From the NCBI GenBank assembly GCA_006503535.1, contig QYRS01000011.1, forward strand, positions 1,612,001 to 1,676,000: a DNA stretch of 64,000 nt, given 5' to 3'. The position numbers and the translations under genes were made by a program. The notes under the pieces were generated by a model. It did not search any database and was not told the origin of the DNA. It worked only from the letters and a program-made list of their open reading frames with translations. This DNA comes from Arthrinium phaeospermum (taxonomy: Eukaryota; Ascomycota; Sordariomycetes; Amphisphaeriales; Apiosporaceae). Positions 1 through 9,754 of this stretch are shown here, one piece after another; within the stretch, counting starts at the first letter, position 1, and each line of letters starts with the position of its first letter.

Positions 1-1118
1 ATTCAAGGTCACCCAACCCTTGTGTCGAGCCGATAAGTTCCAAAAATGAAGTGTCTCCAAGGAATTGGAACCATTGTTGCAGCAGCTCGGCGGGCACAAG
101 GACTTGGTTTGACAGATCCAGCAATTGGAAAGCAACAGTCATGGCATGGATTGCCTCCGTGACAAAAGTTCTCATCCGTTCTATCTGCATGTCATCCCGA
201 TGCAGAGCTCTATCCTCGGTTGCAGCAGTAATGTCTCCGCATGCCGCAATGCTATCGCTCACAACAGTGAAATAACGTGATATCAACGCATGGTACGTCT
301 TCGCAGGCGCGTCACTTTGTGGTGTGAGAGAGGTCAACCCATATGCTTCGAGGAAGGAATCGCGAATTTTCGTAGTGGCTTCCGTGGCGGTTGGCAAAGA
401 TGGGAGCCTCTGTTGCAGCATCAACGTAAAGATGTAGTCGGTAGCCATGGCAAAGTGGCGGCGCTCGTTAAGGTAAGTGGAAAATATTCGCAGCCTTCTG
501 GATTCGGGCTTTTCGAAGTCGGATTCTAGATCAGCAGCGTCGGGCAGCCCGGACAAGTTGAGGCCAGGGATAACCGTAGAGGTTTGCGCATTCGTTGCGC
601 CGGCGGCTTCCTGGAGGCTGACCGCATCTTGGCTCGAGATTGCCCCGATGAGCTGGCTCCGAGCTCGCGACTGAAACTCGATGACGACGACGCGCAGGGC
701 GGCAAGGAGATTGATGCGAGCGTTCTTGCTGAGCCAAAGAGAGTCCTCCTTGATCGTTTTCACGTCGTATTTGTCGTTTGGGGTCGGGGTGACCTGTACA
801 GCCGAGGTTCGGGTCTCGAATGCTTGCTTGTAAGAATCATTGTCGCCGGTCTCGAATACGGTGTTGGGCTTCGTGAATAGCGATTTGATCTGAGGGTTTG
901 TGAGGAATTCGACAACGGCCTTGCTGCCCTGGCGATGGCCAGTGGTGTCTGAAAGAGCTGCAGCCAAAAGGCGCCATGATCTAACAGTAAACAAGTCAGC
1001 ATCGCATATGAGGTAGGCGAAAGAAAAGAGAACCATCTACCCACAAGACAACGGTTTCGCCTTTCAAGCAAGGCTCTAAGTCTGGTAAATAAACCTTGTC
1101 GACGGCTTGGGGTGCCAT
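1..1118 (-). CDS. NUP188: Nucleoporin Nup188, N-terminal part (runs off the left edge)
   Basis: Large scaffold nucleoporin of the inner ring of the nuclear pore. Exon 1 is 1118-1045 and exon 2 is 980 down to base 1, continuing outside the window. The 64-nt intron has donor GTGGGT, acceptor TTAG and a TGCTGAC branch site. Splicing at GTGGGT rather than the nearby GTAGAT restores the frame and gives the family motif VVLSWRL. About 351 residues are visible, all open. The N-terminus (MAPQAVDKVYLPDLEPCL), the stretch ALRVVVIEFQSRARSQL, the SSQDAVSLQEAAG stretch and RRLRIFSTYLNERRHF match my memory of fungal Nup188 proteins such as the Chaetomium one. The predicted protein is mainly alpha-helical, as expected for the family. 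It is divergent from trpC, 746 bp away. The call rests on remembered similarity, not on a search. Confidence 0.82.
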
Positions 1119-1864
1119 CGCTGTAAACGACAGCAGGCACTGGCGACAGCTTAGTGCATCGACTTCACGCGATTGTGGTTGGCAATGCTGGGAATCTGGC
1201 AGCTTTACAGATGGGTCGCGTCTAGACACGCTTTTGTTCGCGCGTGTTTGTTACAAAATGGACTGGTGATGGAGTTTTGGCGGCGCAGGTGTAGCATCCA
1301 AGCTTCCTACGTATTCAGATTTGAGATAAGCTGCCAAAAAAGTTAGCCTAGGATGGCGGGAGTGAAGCTCTCTCAAAAGCCCAAAAGTCCAAGCTCCTAA
1401 ACAAATCTGGTAGGGGGAGACAGCATGTAAACAATCCCTGTACCTGCCCAGAGTTCAATGTGCAGCCTTGCATTAGCGTACTGATCTGTCCAATTATTGA
1501 GCGATTGCAAAACAGGGATGTATCAGTCTGGCGCCCAGGCAAGCAGGTACTGTACAGTCAGCCTTGGTGGGGGGCGGTACCGCATTTTCGTCTCACGCAA
1601 ACATTCACAGCCGGTCTGCGGCCTTGGTTGGTGACATTGGAACTTTATACGAGCAGTTGACCCGACTCCGATCTCATCCCTTCTTGAACCCGGGCTTACT
1701 CACTCTGCAACTGCCGGGCGTGACTCAATTTATTGCCGGGGCCATCATTGAAAAGAGAGTTTTCCTCTGTTTCCTTACATTGTCCACACTTGCTCCAGAC
1801 TTCTTTTTGTCTGGGTGGATATAGATTGTTCTACAGCTCCTCTGAGCATTAGTCACCCAACACA
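1119..1864. other. Divergent intergenic region NUP188 / trpC
   Basis: This 746-bp spacer holds the promoters of the two divergent genes. The only specific signal I can name is a perfect TGACTCA near the trpC side. There is no convincing coding sequence. Confidence 0.7.
1721..1727 (+). promoter_or_regulatory. GCN4/CPC-1 type site TGACTCA upstream of trpC
   Basis: A perfect TGACTCA lies 138 bp before the trpC ATG. This is the core bound by Gcn4/CPC-1 bZIP factors, which run cross-pathway control of amino-acid genes in fungi. The position and the target gene fit that role. Binding itself is inferred. Confidence 0.6.
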
Positions 1865-4246
1865 ATGGCGACCTACCAACAGGAAGACATAATTGACCAT
1901 TCCCCCCATCAGCCCAAGCCTGCTGACCCGGTTCCGACGGCTACGAATCTGATTCTCATTGACAACTATGACTCTTTCACCTGGAACATCTACCAGTACC
2001 TGTGCCTTGCGGGTGCCAAGTGCGATGTAATCCGGAACGACAAGATCACCATTGAGGAGCTCGTCGCCAAAAAGCCGACCCAGATTGTCATCAGCCCTGG
2101 GCCTGGCCACCCGCACACCGATTCTGGCATCAGCCGCGATGTCATCCGACATTTTGCAGGAAAGGTCCCTATTTTTGGTGTCTGCATGGGCCAGTGAGTC
2201 GCTCTCGTCATCCCACTTTTGCCAAGACAATTGCCTAATTCGGTAATCAGACAATGCATGCTCGATGTCTATGGCGGTGACGTCAAATTCGCGGGAGAAA
2301 TCCTGCATGGCAAGACGTCTCCCTTGAAGCATGATCGTAAGGGTGTGTATGCTGGATTGGATCAAGACCTTCCCGTCACTCGATACCACTCCCTTGCTGG
2401 AACCCATGTTACTCTCCCCGAATGCCTCGAGGTGACCTCGTGGATCCCCAAGGATGATGGCTCTAAGGGTGTCATCATGGGTGTACGCCACAAGGAATAC
2501 ACCATGGAAGGCGTTCAGTTCCATCCCGAGAGTATTCTCTCGGTTGATGGCCAGAAGATGTTGGAGAACTTCTTGCGCCTTCAAGGTGGCACCTGGGCCG
2601 AGAACGAGCGCATCCAGGGCCAAACCCATGCTGCTGGATCGTCAACATCCCAGGCTGCCTCTGCCGCCACTGCTCCCGCTGCAGTTCCCAAGAAGACCAA
2701 CATACTGCAACAGATATACGATGACCGCCGAGAAAAAGTTACGGCTCAGATGCAAATCCCTTCACTGCGCCCCCAAGATCTTCAAGCTGCATACGACTTG
2801 AATGCCGCCCCTCCCTTGATCCCATTCGTGGATCGGTTGCGCCAGACTCCCTTTGACGTCTCTCTCATGGCCGAGATCAAGCGGGCCTCGCCATCCAAGG
2901 GTGTATTTGCCCTCGAGATGGATGCGCCCTCCCAGGCCAAGAAGTATGCGCTGGCTGGAGCGAGCGTGATTTCTTGCCTGACTGAGCCTCGATGGTTCAA
3001 GGGCAGCATTGACGACCTCCGAGCCGTCCGACAGGTCCTGAACAACATGCCTAATCGCCCGGCCATTCTGCGGAAGGAATTCATCTTCAACGAATACCAG
3101 ATTCTCGAGGCCAGACTAGCTGGAGCGGATACCGTGCTTCTCATCGTGAAGATGCTTAGCGTCGAGGACCTCACACGTCTGTACAAGTACTCTGTATCCT
3201 TGGGCATGGAACCGTTGGTCGAGGTACAAAATGCCGAAGAAATGAAGGTGGGCATTGAATTGGGATCCAAGGTCATTGGTGTCAACAACCGCAATCTCGA
3301 GTCTTTCGAGGTTGACCTCGGCACGACAGGACGACTCCGCAGTCTGGTCCCGAAGGAAACTATCATTTGCGCTCTCAGCGGAATCAACACTTATGACGAT
3401 GTCGTAGCCAACCACAAGGACGGTGTGAATGCCGTCCTCGTCGGCGAGGCTATTATGCGAGCGCCAGACGCATCCACCTTCATCCAGGAACTATGCGCTG
3501 GCAAGGTGACGCCCAAGAGTTCTGAAGCGGAACCGCTTATGGTCAAGATCTGCGGTACTCGAACAGCCGAGGCCGCTGTCGCTGCTGCTGAGGCGGGTGC
3601 AGATCTGATTGGCATGATAATGGTGCCGGGGCGGAAGCGAACAGTAACAGACGAGGCAGCGATGGCTATATCGAAGGCAATCCACGAGTTCTCACGCCCG
3701 GCCTCGGACGCAAAGAGTGGACTGCCTACCGACATTGCCAGTGATTTCTTCGCAGCAGGAGTATCGAAGATCACCTCCCACGGTAGGACACGGCCACTAT
3801 TGGTGGGAGTGTTCATGAACCAGCCCCTGGATCAGGTCCTAGAGTTGCAGCGCCGGTACAATCTGGACATCGTTCAGTTGCATGGGAATGAGCCCATCGA
3901 GTGGGCCACGGCTATTCCTGTCCCAGTCATCAAGAAGTATACCCCAGAGGAACCTGGTATGGGCACAAGAGGCTATCATGTCCTTCCTCTGCTCGATTCC
4001 GGATCCGGCTCGGGGCAGCTGCTTGATGGTGTGGGCATCAAAGCAACTCTGGCCAAAGATCAGGAGCTGCGTCTACTGCTTGCAGGAGGGTTGGACCCGG
4101 ACAATGTCACTGAAGTAGTCAAGGCCGTCGGTGCGGACGGCGGACGCGTCATTGGCGTTGACGTAAGCAGCGGAGTGGAAGTTGACGGGCGTCAAGACCT
4201 TGACCGGATACGCCAGTTTGTTCAGGCTGCTAAGGCTATTCGTTAG
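1865..4246 (+). CDS. trpC: Trifunctional tryptophan synthesis protein (GATase / IGPS / PRAI)
   Basis: Exons are 1865-2193 and 2251-4246, with a 57-nt intron (GTGAGT..CAG); the product is 774 aa. The junction gives GVCMGQQCML, the expected glutaminase loop. Three domains follow in fungal order. Glutamine amidotransferase (about 28-222) has nucleophile C107 and the VQFHPES His/Glu pair (H201, E203). Indole-3-glycerol phosphate synthase (about 257-528) has [12 protein letters not shown] and ILRKEFI. Phosphoribosylanthranilate isomerase (about 538-774) has VKICGT with catalytic C544 and a C-terminal GVDVSSGVE phosphate loop. The protein supplies the glutaminase subunit for anthranilate synthase and catalyses two later steps to indole-3-glycerol phosphate in the cytosol. 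An Ala/Thr/Ser-rich linker (about 235-256) separates domains one and two. A CPC-1 site upstream suggests amino-acid-starvation control. All key residues checked are present. Confidence 0.97.
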
Positions 4247-4975
4247 ACTGGGCCTCTGCACCCTCTATCGCGAGGGTTTAGTCAGTGAATGGTTACCAGA
4301 TCACATAGCTATTGAGATGGGCTTTAGTATTGCCTCGGTGGTCAAGCAAGCCTGACTTACACTCGGAAGAAAAAATGCGGTTTATTGGTAGATTGTGTTC
4401 GTCAAGAGACATTGTATGCCTGCAGTCAGGCAACAAAGGTATTTTTGAGTTGGAGTTCTTTGATGACCTGTGACAGCGTGCAAGTAACTTTCAAGACATT
4501 CGCAGAAATTGACGATGGCCTTTGTTCTTATATGCCAGGAATGTGGGAATTTATGCAACGTACAATTGCATTCGAGCTCTACGAACAAAGTCGCGTGCAG
4601 ACAAAGGACCAGATTGGCTGCTGCATCTTACCGTACGCTGGCGCAGCAACAGCGAGTCGAGGAACCGACTTGACGAAGTAAGTAATCAGTTGCTGGGAAG
4701 GTTGCGGAGGCAATACTTGGGTGAAGATATAGTGATCCCGGTGTCTCTTGCCTAATAACTCTTATGTGGTTCGCACGTATATTCTCGTAAAGGTCTGCCT
4801 AGTTATCGTTCAATTATCTTGGGGCTGGTTGCCCCCCGTTCTGTTCAACGGCTCCTGCCCTCCTCCTCGAACCTGGGGGAGAACGATGCGCGCGACTTGA
4901 CCTTCTCTCCCCCATCACTCATAAGCCCTTGATCGTCACTACACAGTACCTTTGCGCGCATCTTTATTCTTCGCG
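4247..4975. other. Intergenic, trpC 3' end and promoter of next gene
   Basis: No credible gene is present; short open frames here lack family features. A pyrimidine-rich stretch (about 4855-4915) precedes the next ATG. Confidence 0.6.
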
Positions 4976-6162
4976 ATGGTCGCGGCTCGACGAGAACGAA
5001 CCTCTAGGCCTTCTCGGGAGGACGTCGCGTCAAGGGAGCCCAACATCCTCGAGGCCTGCACGATGAAGTTTGGGTACCCGGGCACTTCGCCCTCCGAAAT
5101 CCAGCGGCCCGGTTTAAAGCGGCAGGCGCAGGTCTTCGCCGGAGGGGACCCCTTCTACAACGAACGAGGAGACGGATTATCATCGCCCAAGAGAAGAAAA
5201 ATCGACAGTTTCCCTATCGGTCCTCCTAAAGACATATGTATGCTTCGACACCGTGGCCTTCCGCGGAAAGTAGTCCCAACCGAACACCAGAGCAAGAGCG
5301 CCGACTCGTCACCCGGCGCCGCGAAGGCAAAGAGGAATACCGAGGGCAAGAAGACGAAGTCGAAGAAGCGGCTCATCACCGCCGACGAGACCACCACGAT
5401 CGGGCGCCTGGAGCTTTTCGGTTGGCAGGCCGAGTATTCACAGACCAGTGCCACTGCGAAGAAAAAGAAGAATCGCCACAATATCATCCCTAAGAAGGCC
5501 CGGCGAGAGGCTGCTACACAGCTCATATTCGGAAAGGGCATCGCAGGCGTCGGCGTCTGGCTGGGCAAGAGCGGTACTACTACCACTACCACCAGCCCGG
5601 CCTCGGATCTGGGCCGGCAGTTCTCAGGCGACGGTCTACTCGACGGCATCTTAGGAGTTCCTTCTCAGCAGACTCTACCGAAGAAGTCTGTAGCGATCCG
5701 CCGCCATCAACGGATACTGCGGCCACGATCTCCGGGCTTGTCTCCGAGAACACCGGTCGACAGCCACGTCCCACAGACACCGACCATAGTCACACTGTGC
5801 GACGACTCAGCCAGTAACGGCACCATTGAGGGTAAGTTCTATGACCTGTTTATTCTTTTATTTTCCTTCTTATCCTCGGAGCCAGTCGCTCATCAGATAC
5901 AACAGTGAGAACGCCGAGTTGCAACTTCAACGCACCCTCAACCTCTACTCCACAACCCCGATCGCCGAAACGTGCACGAGAAGAAGAGGAGTCAGAGGAA
6001 CCTGGTACGCCCACGTCGACGTATACAGACGCCCCGACTCCGAGAAAGAGAACTAACAAGACGCCGACTCCGCCCCCGTCTCCGACTGTTGTCACCCGCA
6101 ACATGCGACGCCAAATGGAGGCCCGCGGAGTTTATTTGAGTCTCGCGGCCCTGCCATATTAA
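4976..6162 (+). CDS. Uncharacterised basic, probably nuclear protein
   Basis: Exons are 4976-5831 and 5906-6162, with a 74-nt intron (donor GTAAGT, acceptor CAG); the product is 370 aa. The ATG at 4976 is the first in frame; the open frame upstream has no ATG. I recognise no domain. The protein is rich in Lys/Arg/Ser/Thr/Pro and has several nuclear-localisation-like clusters: SPKRRKID, KKTKSKKR, KKKKNRH and KKARRE. A more ordered core may be LELFGWQAEY and the LIFGKGIAGVGVWLGKSG segment. The C-terminal exon is Thr/Pro-rich (TPTPPPSPT). It lies downstream of and parallel to trpC, 729 bp away, and convergent with the next gene. It could be a fast-evolving chromatin or DNA-associated protein, but that is inference. 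The intact splice phase and the length of the open frame support a real gene. Confidence 0.7.
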
Positions 6163-7546
6163 GTGCGCTTGCGGGCGCCACCAGCGTTATGCAACCACAT
6201 GAACGAAAGGGGGCGAGCTATGGGGAGAGAGACGATATGTATGGGTCGCCTACAACCGGTCCCAGCCAGACTTCTTCCTCTCTGTTGGGATGTGTACTTT
6301 TCTATTCCCTCCATACGTTTTGGAGTTACCTACTGTCGGCATGTCGCGACTTTCTTTGTGTATCACATTACTATGTATCTTCTTGGTAGATTAGCAAAGC
6401 ATTGAATTCATCAACCCAAGTCTTAACCTGATGTAGCTTTTGGTGAAACGCACACGTCATCTGGTGGTAGATCGTTCGCGAATATTTCTACCTAGTCAAT
6501 GTGCTACCGTATGATGCATCTCACATTTGAACTCCTTTCCTTTCTGTCCGCAGCTTAGACCAAGCCCCTGCGAGAAGAAACCGGTCGCGTCTCTTCAAGA
6601 ATAAACTATTTCTGATATCATCAAGATAGTATTCGTTTATTCCCCTCTTATAATCAGAGTAAGTGGACTAATCAAGACAGGTGCTGTCAATGGAGAATGT
6701 ACAGTCTATTCCAGTGGCCGCCCGCAACATGTATGTAAGCTCGCATCAATGGGAATTTCCCATTTCGCTATCTAATACCCCCTTTCCCTCCAAGAGAGGG
6801 GTTGCATACCCACACGCGCCGGCGATAAAACCAATGGAGAGGCGGGTGTCGGAAGGGGGAGGACAGACACCACCACCCGTTTCCGTCGCAGGTTACCAAT
6901 AGCCACTCATCGCTTAATATGTAACGAACTCATACGCCCGCCTCACTTTCTTAGCCAACCAACTATGTGCCGTATATGCGCAGCACTGGGTGACCCGTTT
7001 GTGTGCAATAGGGGCACGTTGGGCAGGAAATAGTGGGCACTTGGGCACAGGAGGCCCCCGTGGGGTAGGGTTTCCGTCTTATATTGCCTATTCTCATTCT
7101 TCTCTTAAGCAAGTTCCTCAGCTCAAGAATTTTTGCTACAGAGCATCGTCGATAGACATAATTTTACTATTTATTTCATTGATCTTTATATGGTTCGATC
7201 AAAAATCACACACATCTCATTTGCACCCGCAAGGATTGGTGAAACATAAGTAGATTCGTAGGTAAGATGTGTACCCTAATGAGTGGCCCAATATCCTCCA
7301 TCTTACCGTTTCAACACATACAAGCCGCCGCCATCCATCGCGTTTTACATTAGGTACCTTCCGAAAGCATAAGCACGTTCAAGTCATTCAAACATTATGG
7401 TATCATCAAATCAAGAATCGCATGCCTTCGCCGACACACGCCCAGAAAGTACGAAATGAATGCACAACCGGCCAAAGGAAAAAGAAAGAAAGAAGCGGCT
7501 CTTTTCTCGCAAATCTCGGTTGGACTTGAATCGGGAAAAACGTATT
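6163..7546. other. Convergent intergenic region without genes
   Basis: This 1.4-kb stretch lies between the 3' ends of two facing genes. Parts are AT-rich (about 6590-6660 and 7150-7200). I see no gene, RNA or clear repeat. Confidence 0.6.
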
Positions 7547-9754
7547 TCATCTGTACTCCCGACCTCGTTGGTATGAACCGGGTCTAGGTTGCGTTCGAGG
7601 CTCGAACCGCGACTCAAAGGGATTCCCTTGCCGCCGTGGCTCATCGAGGTCCTGCGAGGAGGAGTACTCGCTCGTTCCGTACCCGCGAGGCGTCTGCGGT
7701 AGGTCATCGATGATGACATGGCGGGTGTCGAGATATGGTGCACGATGCCTATATCCCTCACCTACGGGGCGGGTGTCGTAGGCATAGCCACTCTGACGAG
7801 GGAAATGGAGAGGGGAACGGGGACGGTGGGATCGAAAGTGGTGATATTCAGCACCTGCTCTGTGGGTCCTGCGAGGGTAGTAATCGGCTTGATGGTAGTC
7901 GGGCTCGTACTCGTGGACTTCTTCTTCCGAGGAGGACCAGGAACTAGAAGAATCGGAGTCGAATTCTTGGCGACGATGATGACGTGGGGTGCGAACCCTC
8001 TCCCGATGTGTCTCGCGATGTGCCTTGCGGCGCGACTCGGGGGACTCAACGGTGTGCACAACATGTCTCACACCTCTGGTGCGTGACGAAGGTCGGGGGA
8101 AATCCGATGCCATCTCTTCAAGGGTCCGCTGCTTCTCCTGCTCGTCTGCGCGACCATTAAGGTAGGCCTGGTCCTTTATCTTCTCAATTTCGATTTTGCT
8201 CGTCTGCTGCACAATAACAGGGGTGGCAGGTGGCGGCGATCGTCTTGGTGGTTGTGGGGGCACTTCAAAGCTCTGACGGGGCGAAAAGAAGGGTTCACTA
8301 TCCCTCCGGTATATGTATTCCGGCCTATGATGCGTCCTAAAGGGATGACCATGAGGAAGACCATAAGCGCTGCGGTGCTCGTGGTAGATGCGCGGGCGGG
8401 TCCGGCTTGTCCCTCTCTTCCGACTTCGCGACCGGTTTCCGGCCCGGCCCTTCGCTTTGCTCTTGTCACGACTCTTGGCGCGACTCTTGCTACGGTGTTT
8501 GTTGTGGCCGTGGCCACGGTCACCGCTGCGACCACGTCCGTCACGCCTCCCAACGCGGAACGATGAACTGGTCGTGGAAGCGGTCTGGGTCGGCCCTGTC
8601 GACGTGGATTGCTCTTCCGACCAGCCCGAGCCTGATCCTGCGTCCGAGTCATCTTCCGACGAGGAACCATCACTGCTGCCCGAATCACTTTGGGTAAAGA
8701 CTTGCGGCTTCTTCACGTTGCCCTTGTTCCCAACAGGCCTATTCCCCAGATGTGGGGGAGGAGGAGGTGCCGGTCTATTAGCGTTTGGAGGTGGTCCATG
8801 ATTCCGTGGTCCGTGGAGCCCTGAAGGATGTCCTGGATGAGGTCCTGGAGGCGGCACTCGGATAGGGTGTTGGCCTGGTCCTTGAACTTGACCGGGACCC
8901 CCGAGTTGTGGGTTTTGCGACTGATGAATGGCGGCATTCTGTGTCATCATTTGGAGTTTCTTTTTTTGGTGCAAAAGAGCAGCGATATCCACATTCGGAC
9001 GCGGCGCCCGCTTGAAGTATGCTGTGAGTGAGACTCTTTCCAGATACACGTTGTTACTCGGCGGGTAGGACCCATGTTTAGCCTTGCTTGAGGACGAAGA
9101 CTTTCTTGCTTTTGTTCTGCTTTTATTCCTACTTCTACTCTTGTCTTTCCCCTTCTTCCTAGGGTGCCTTTTGCCCTCGTCCTTGCGCGGCCTTGTCACA
9201 GTGTGGTATTCTGTGCGAAACATGGCGTTGGCCGGATCTGCCGGCCTGAGCTGCTGATCTATTTGAGCAAGTGTCCATTGGTAAGTAGCTGAATCGTGTT
9301 CGCCATTTGCGAGCTCGCTGTAGGTGCGATCTAGTTGTCGTTGCAAGGCTGGGCTCAGGTCATTCTTCTTCTTCAAGACGTCATCAGTCTCCTTGTCCAG
9401 TCGGCGAACTTCCCTGGACAGCTCTTTCTGTGATTGACTCGTGACCCTGGACCGGATAGCCTGCTCCCAACTAGATTTGACGACATCTTCCTCGTCACGG
9501 TCCAAGGATTGGCGGTTGTTGTCTCTGCACTTCTCGAAGCGGAAAACTAGGATGTCCGTGCATTTGGCCGCCATCTCCGAGTATGACATGACATGCTCAC
9601 TGACGTCTGTCACTTCGACCTGCGGCCCTCTGAACCGGAGCTCGAGCGGTACCGCCTCCATTGGGGGCAGAGGAGGCGGAGGTGGAGGGAACTGATGGTG
9701 TGCAGGAGGCGGGCCATTGCGCGGCGGAAGTTGAACGAAGCCTTTTTCGGCCAT
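7547..9754 (-). CDS. Uncharacterised Pro/Arg/Ser-rich disordered protein
   Basis: Single exon, 735 aa. The start is the ATG at 9754 (MAEKGFVQLPPRNG); the frame upstream is open but has no ATG. From the N-terminus it has a Pro-rich tract (about 9-32), then a charged, probably helical or coiled-coil region (about 55-175) that looks like the only ordered part. Next come a very basic KKGKDKSRSRNKSRTKARK stretch, a Gly/Pro/His-rich segment, an acidic Ser tract (SDSGSSDGSSSEDDSDAGSG), and then RS/RG-rich and Arg/His-rich regions to the end. A second acidic Ser run (FDSDSSSSWSSSEEE) lies in the last third. This composition resembles RNA-binding or condensate-forming proteins, but no RRM, zinc finger or other named domain is visible, so the function is unknown. 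An open frame of 2.2 kb without stops supports a real gene. Confidence 0.75.
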   Translation of the reverse strand: MAEKGFVQLPPRNGPPPAHHQFPPPPPPLPPMEAVPLELRFRGPQVEVTDVSEHVMSYSEMAAKCTDILVFRFEKCRDNNRQSLDRDEEDVVKSSWEQAIRSRVTSQSQKELSREVRRLDKETDDVLKKKNDLSPALQRQLDRTYSELANGEHDSATYQWTLAQIDQQLRPADPANAMFRTEYHTVTRPRKDEGKRHPRKKGKDKSRSRNKSRTKARKSSSSSKAKHGSYPPSNNVYLERVSLTAYFKRAPRPNVDIAALLHQKKKLQMMTQNAAIHQSQNPQLGGPGQVQGPGQHPIRVPPPGPHPGHPSGLHGPRNHGPPPNANRPAPPPPPHLGNRPVGNKGNVKKPQVFTQSDSGSSDGSSSEDDSDAGSGSGWSEEQSTSTGPTQTASTTSSSFRVGRRDGRGRSGDRGHGHNKHRSKSRAKSRDKSKAKGRAGNRSRSRKRGTSRTRPRIYHEHRSAYGLPHGHPFRTHHRPEYIYRRDSEPFFSPRQSFEVPPQPPRRSPPPATPVIVQQTSKIEIEKIKDQAYLNGRADEQEKQRTLEEMASDFPRPSSRTRGVRHVVHTVESPESRRKAHRETHRERVRTPRHHRRQEFDSDSSSSWSSSEEEVHEYEPDYHQADYYPRRTHRAGAEYHHFRSHRPRSPLHFPRQSGYAYDTRPVGEGYRHRAPYLDTRHVIIDDLPQTPRGYGTSEYSSSQDLDEPRRQGNPFESRFEPRTQPRPGSYQRGREYR

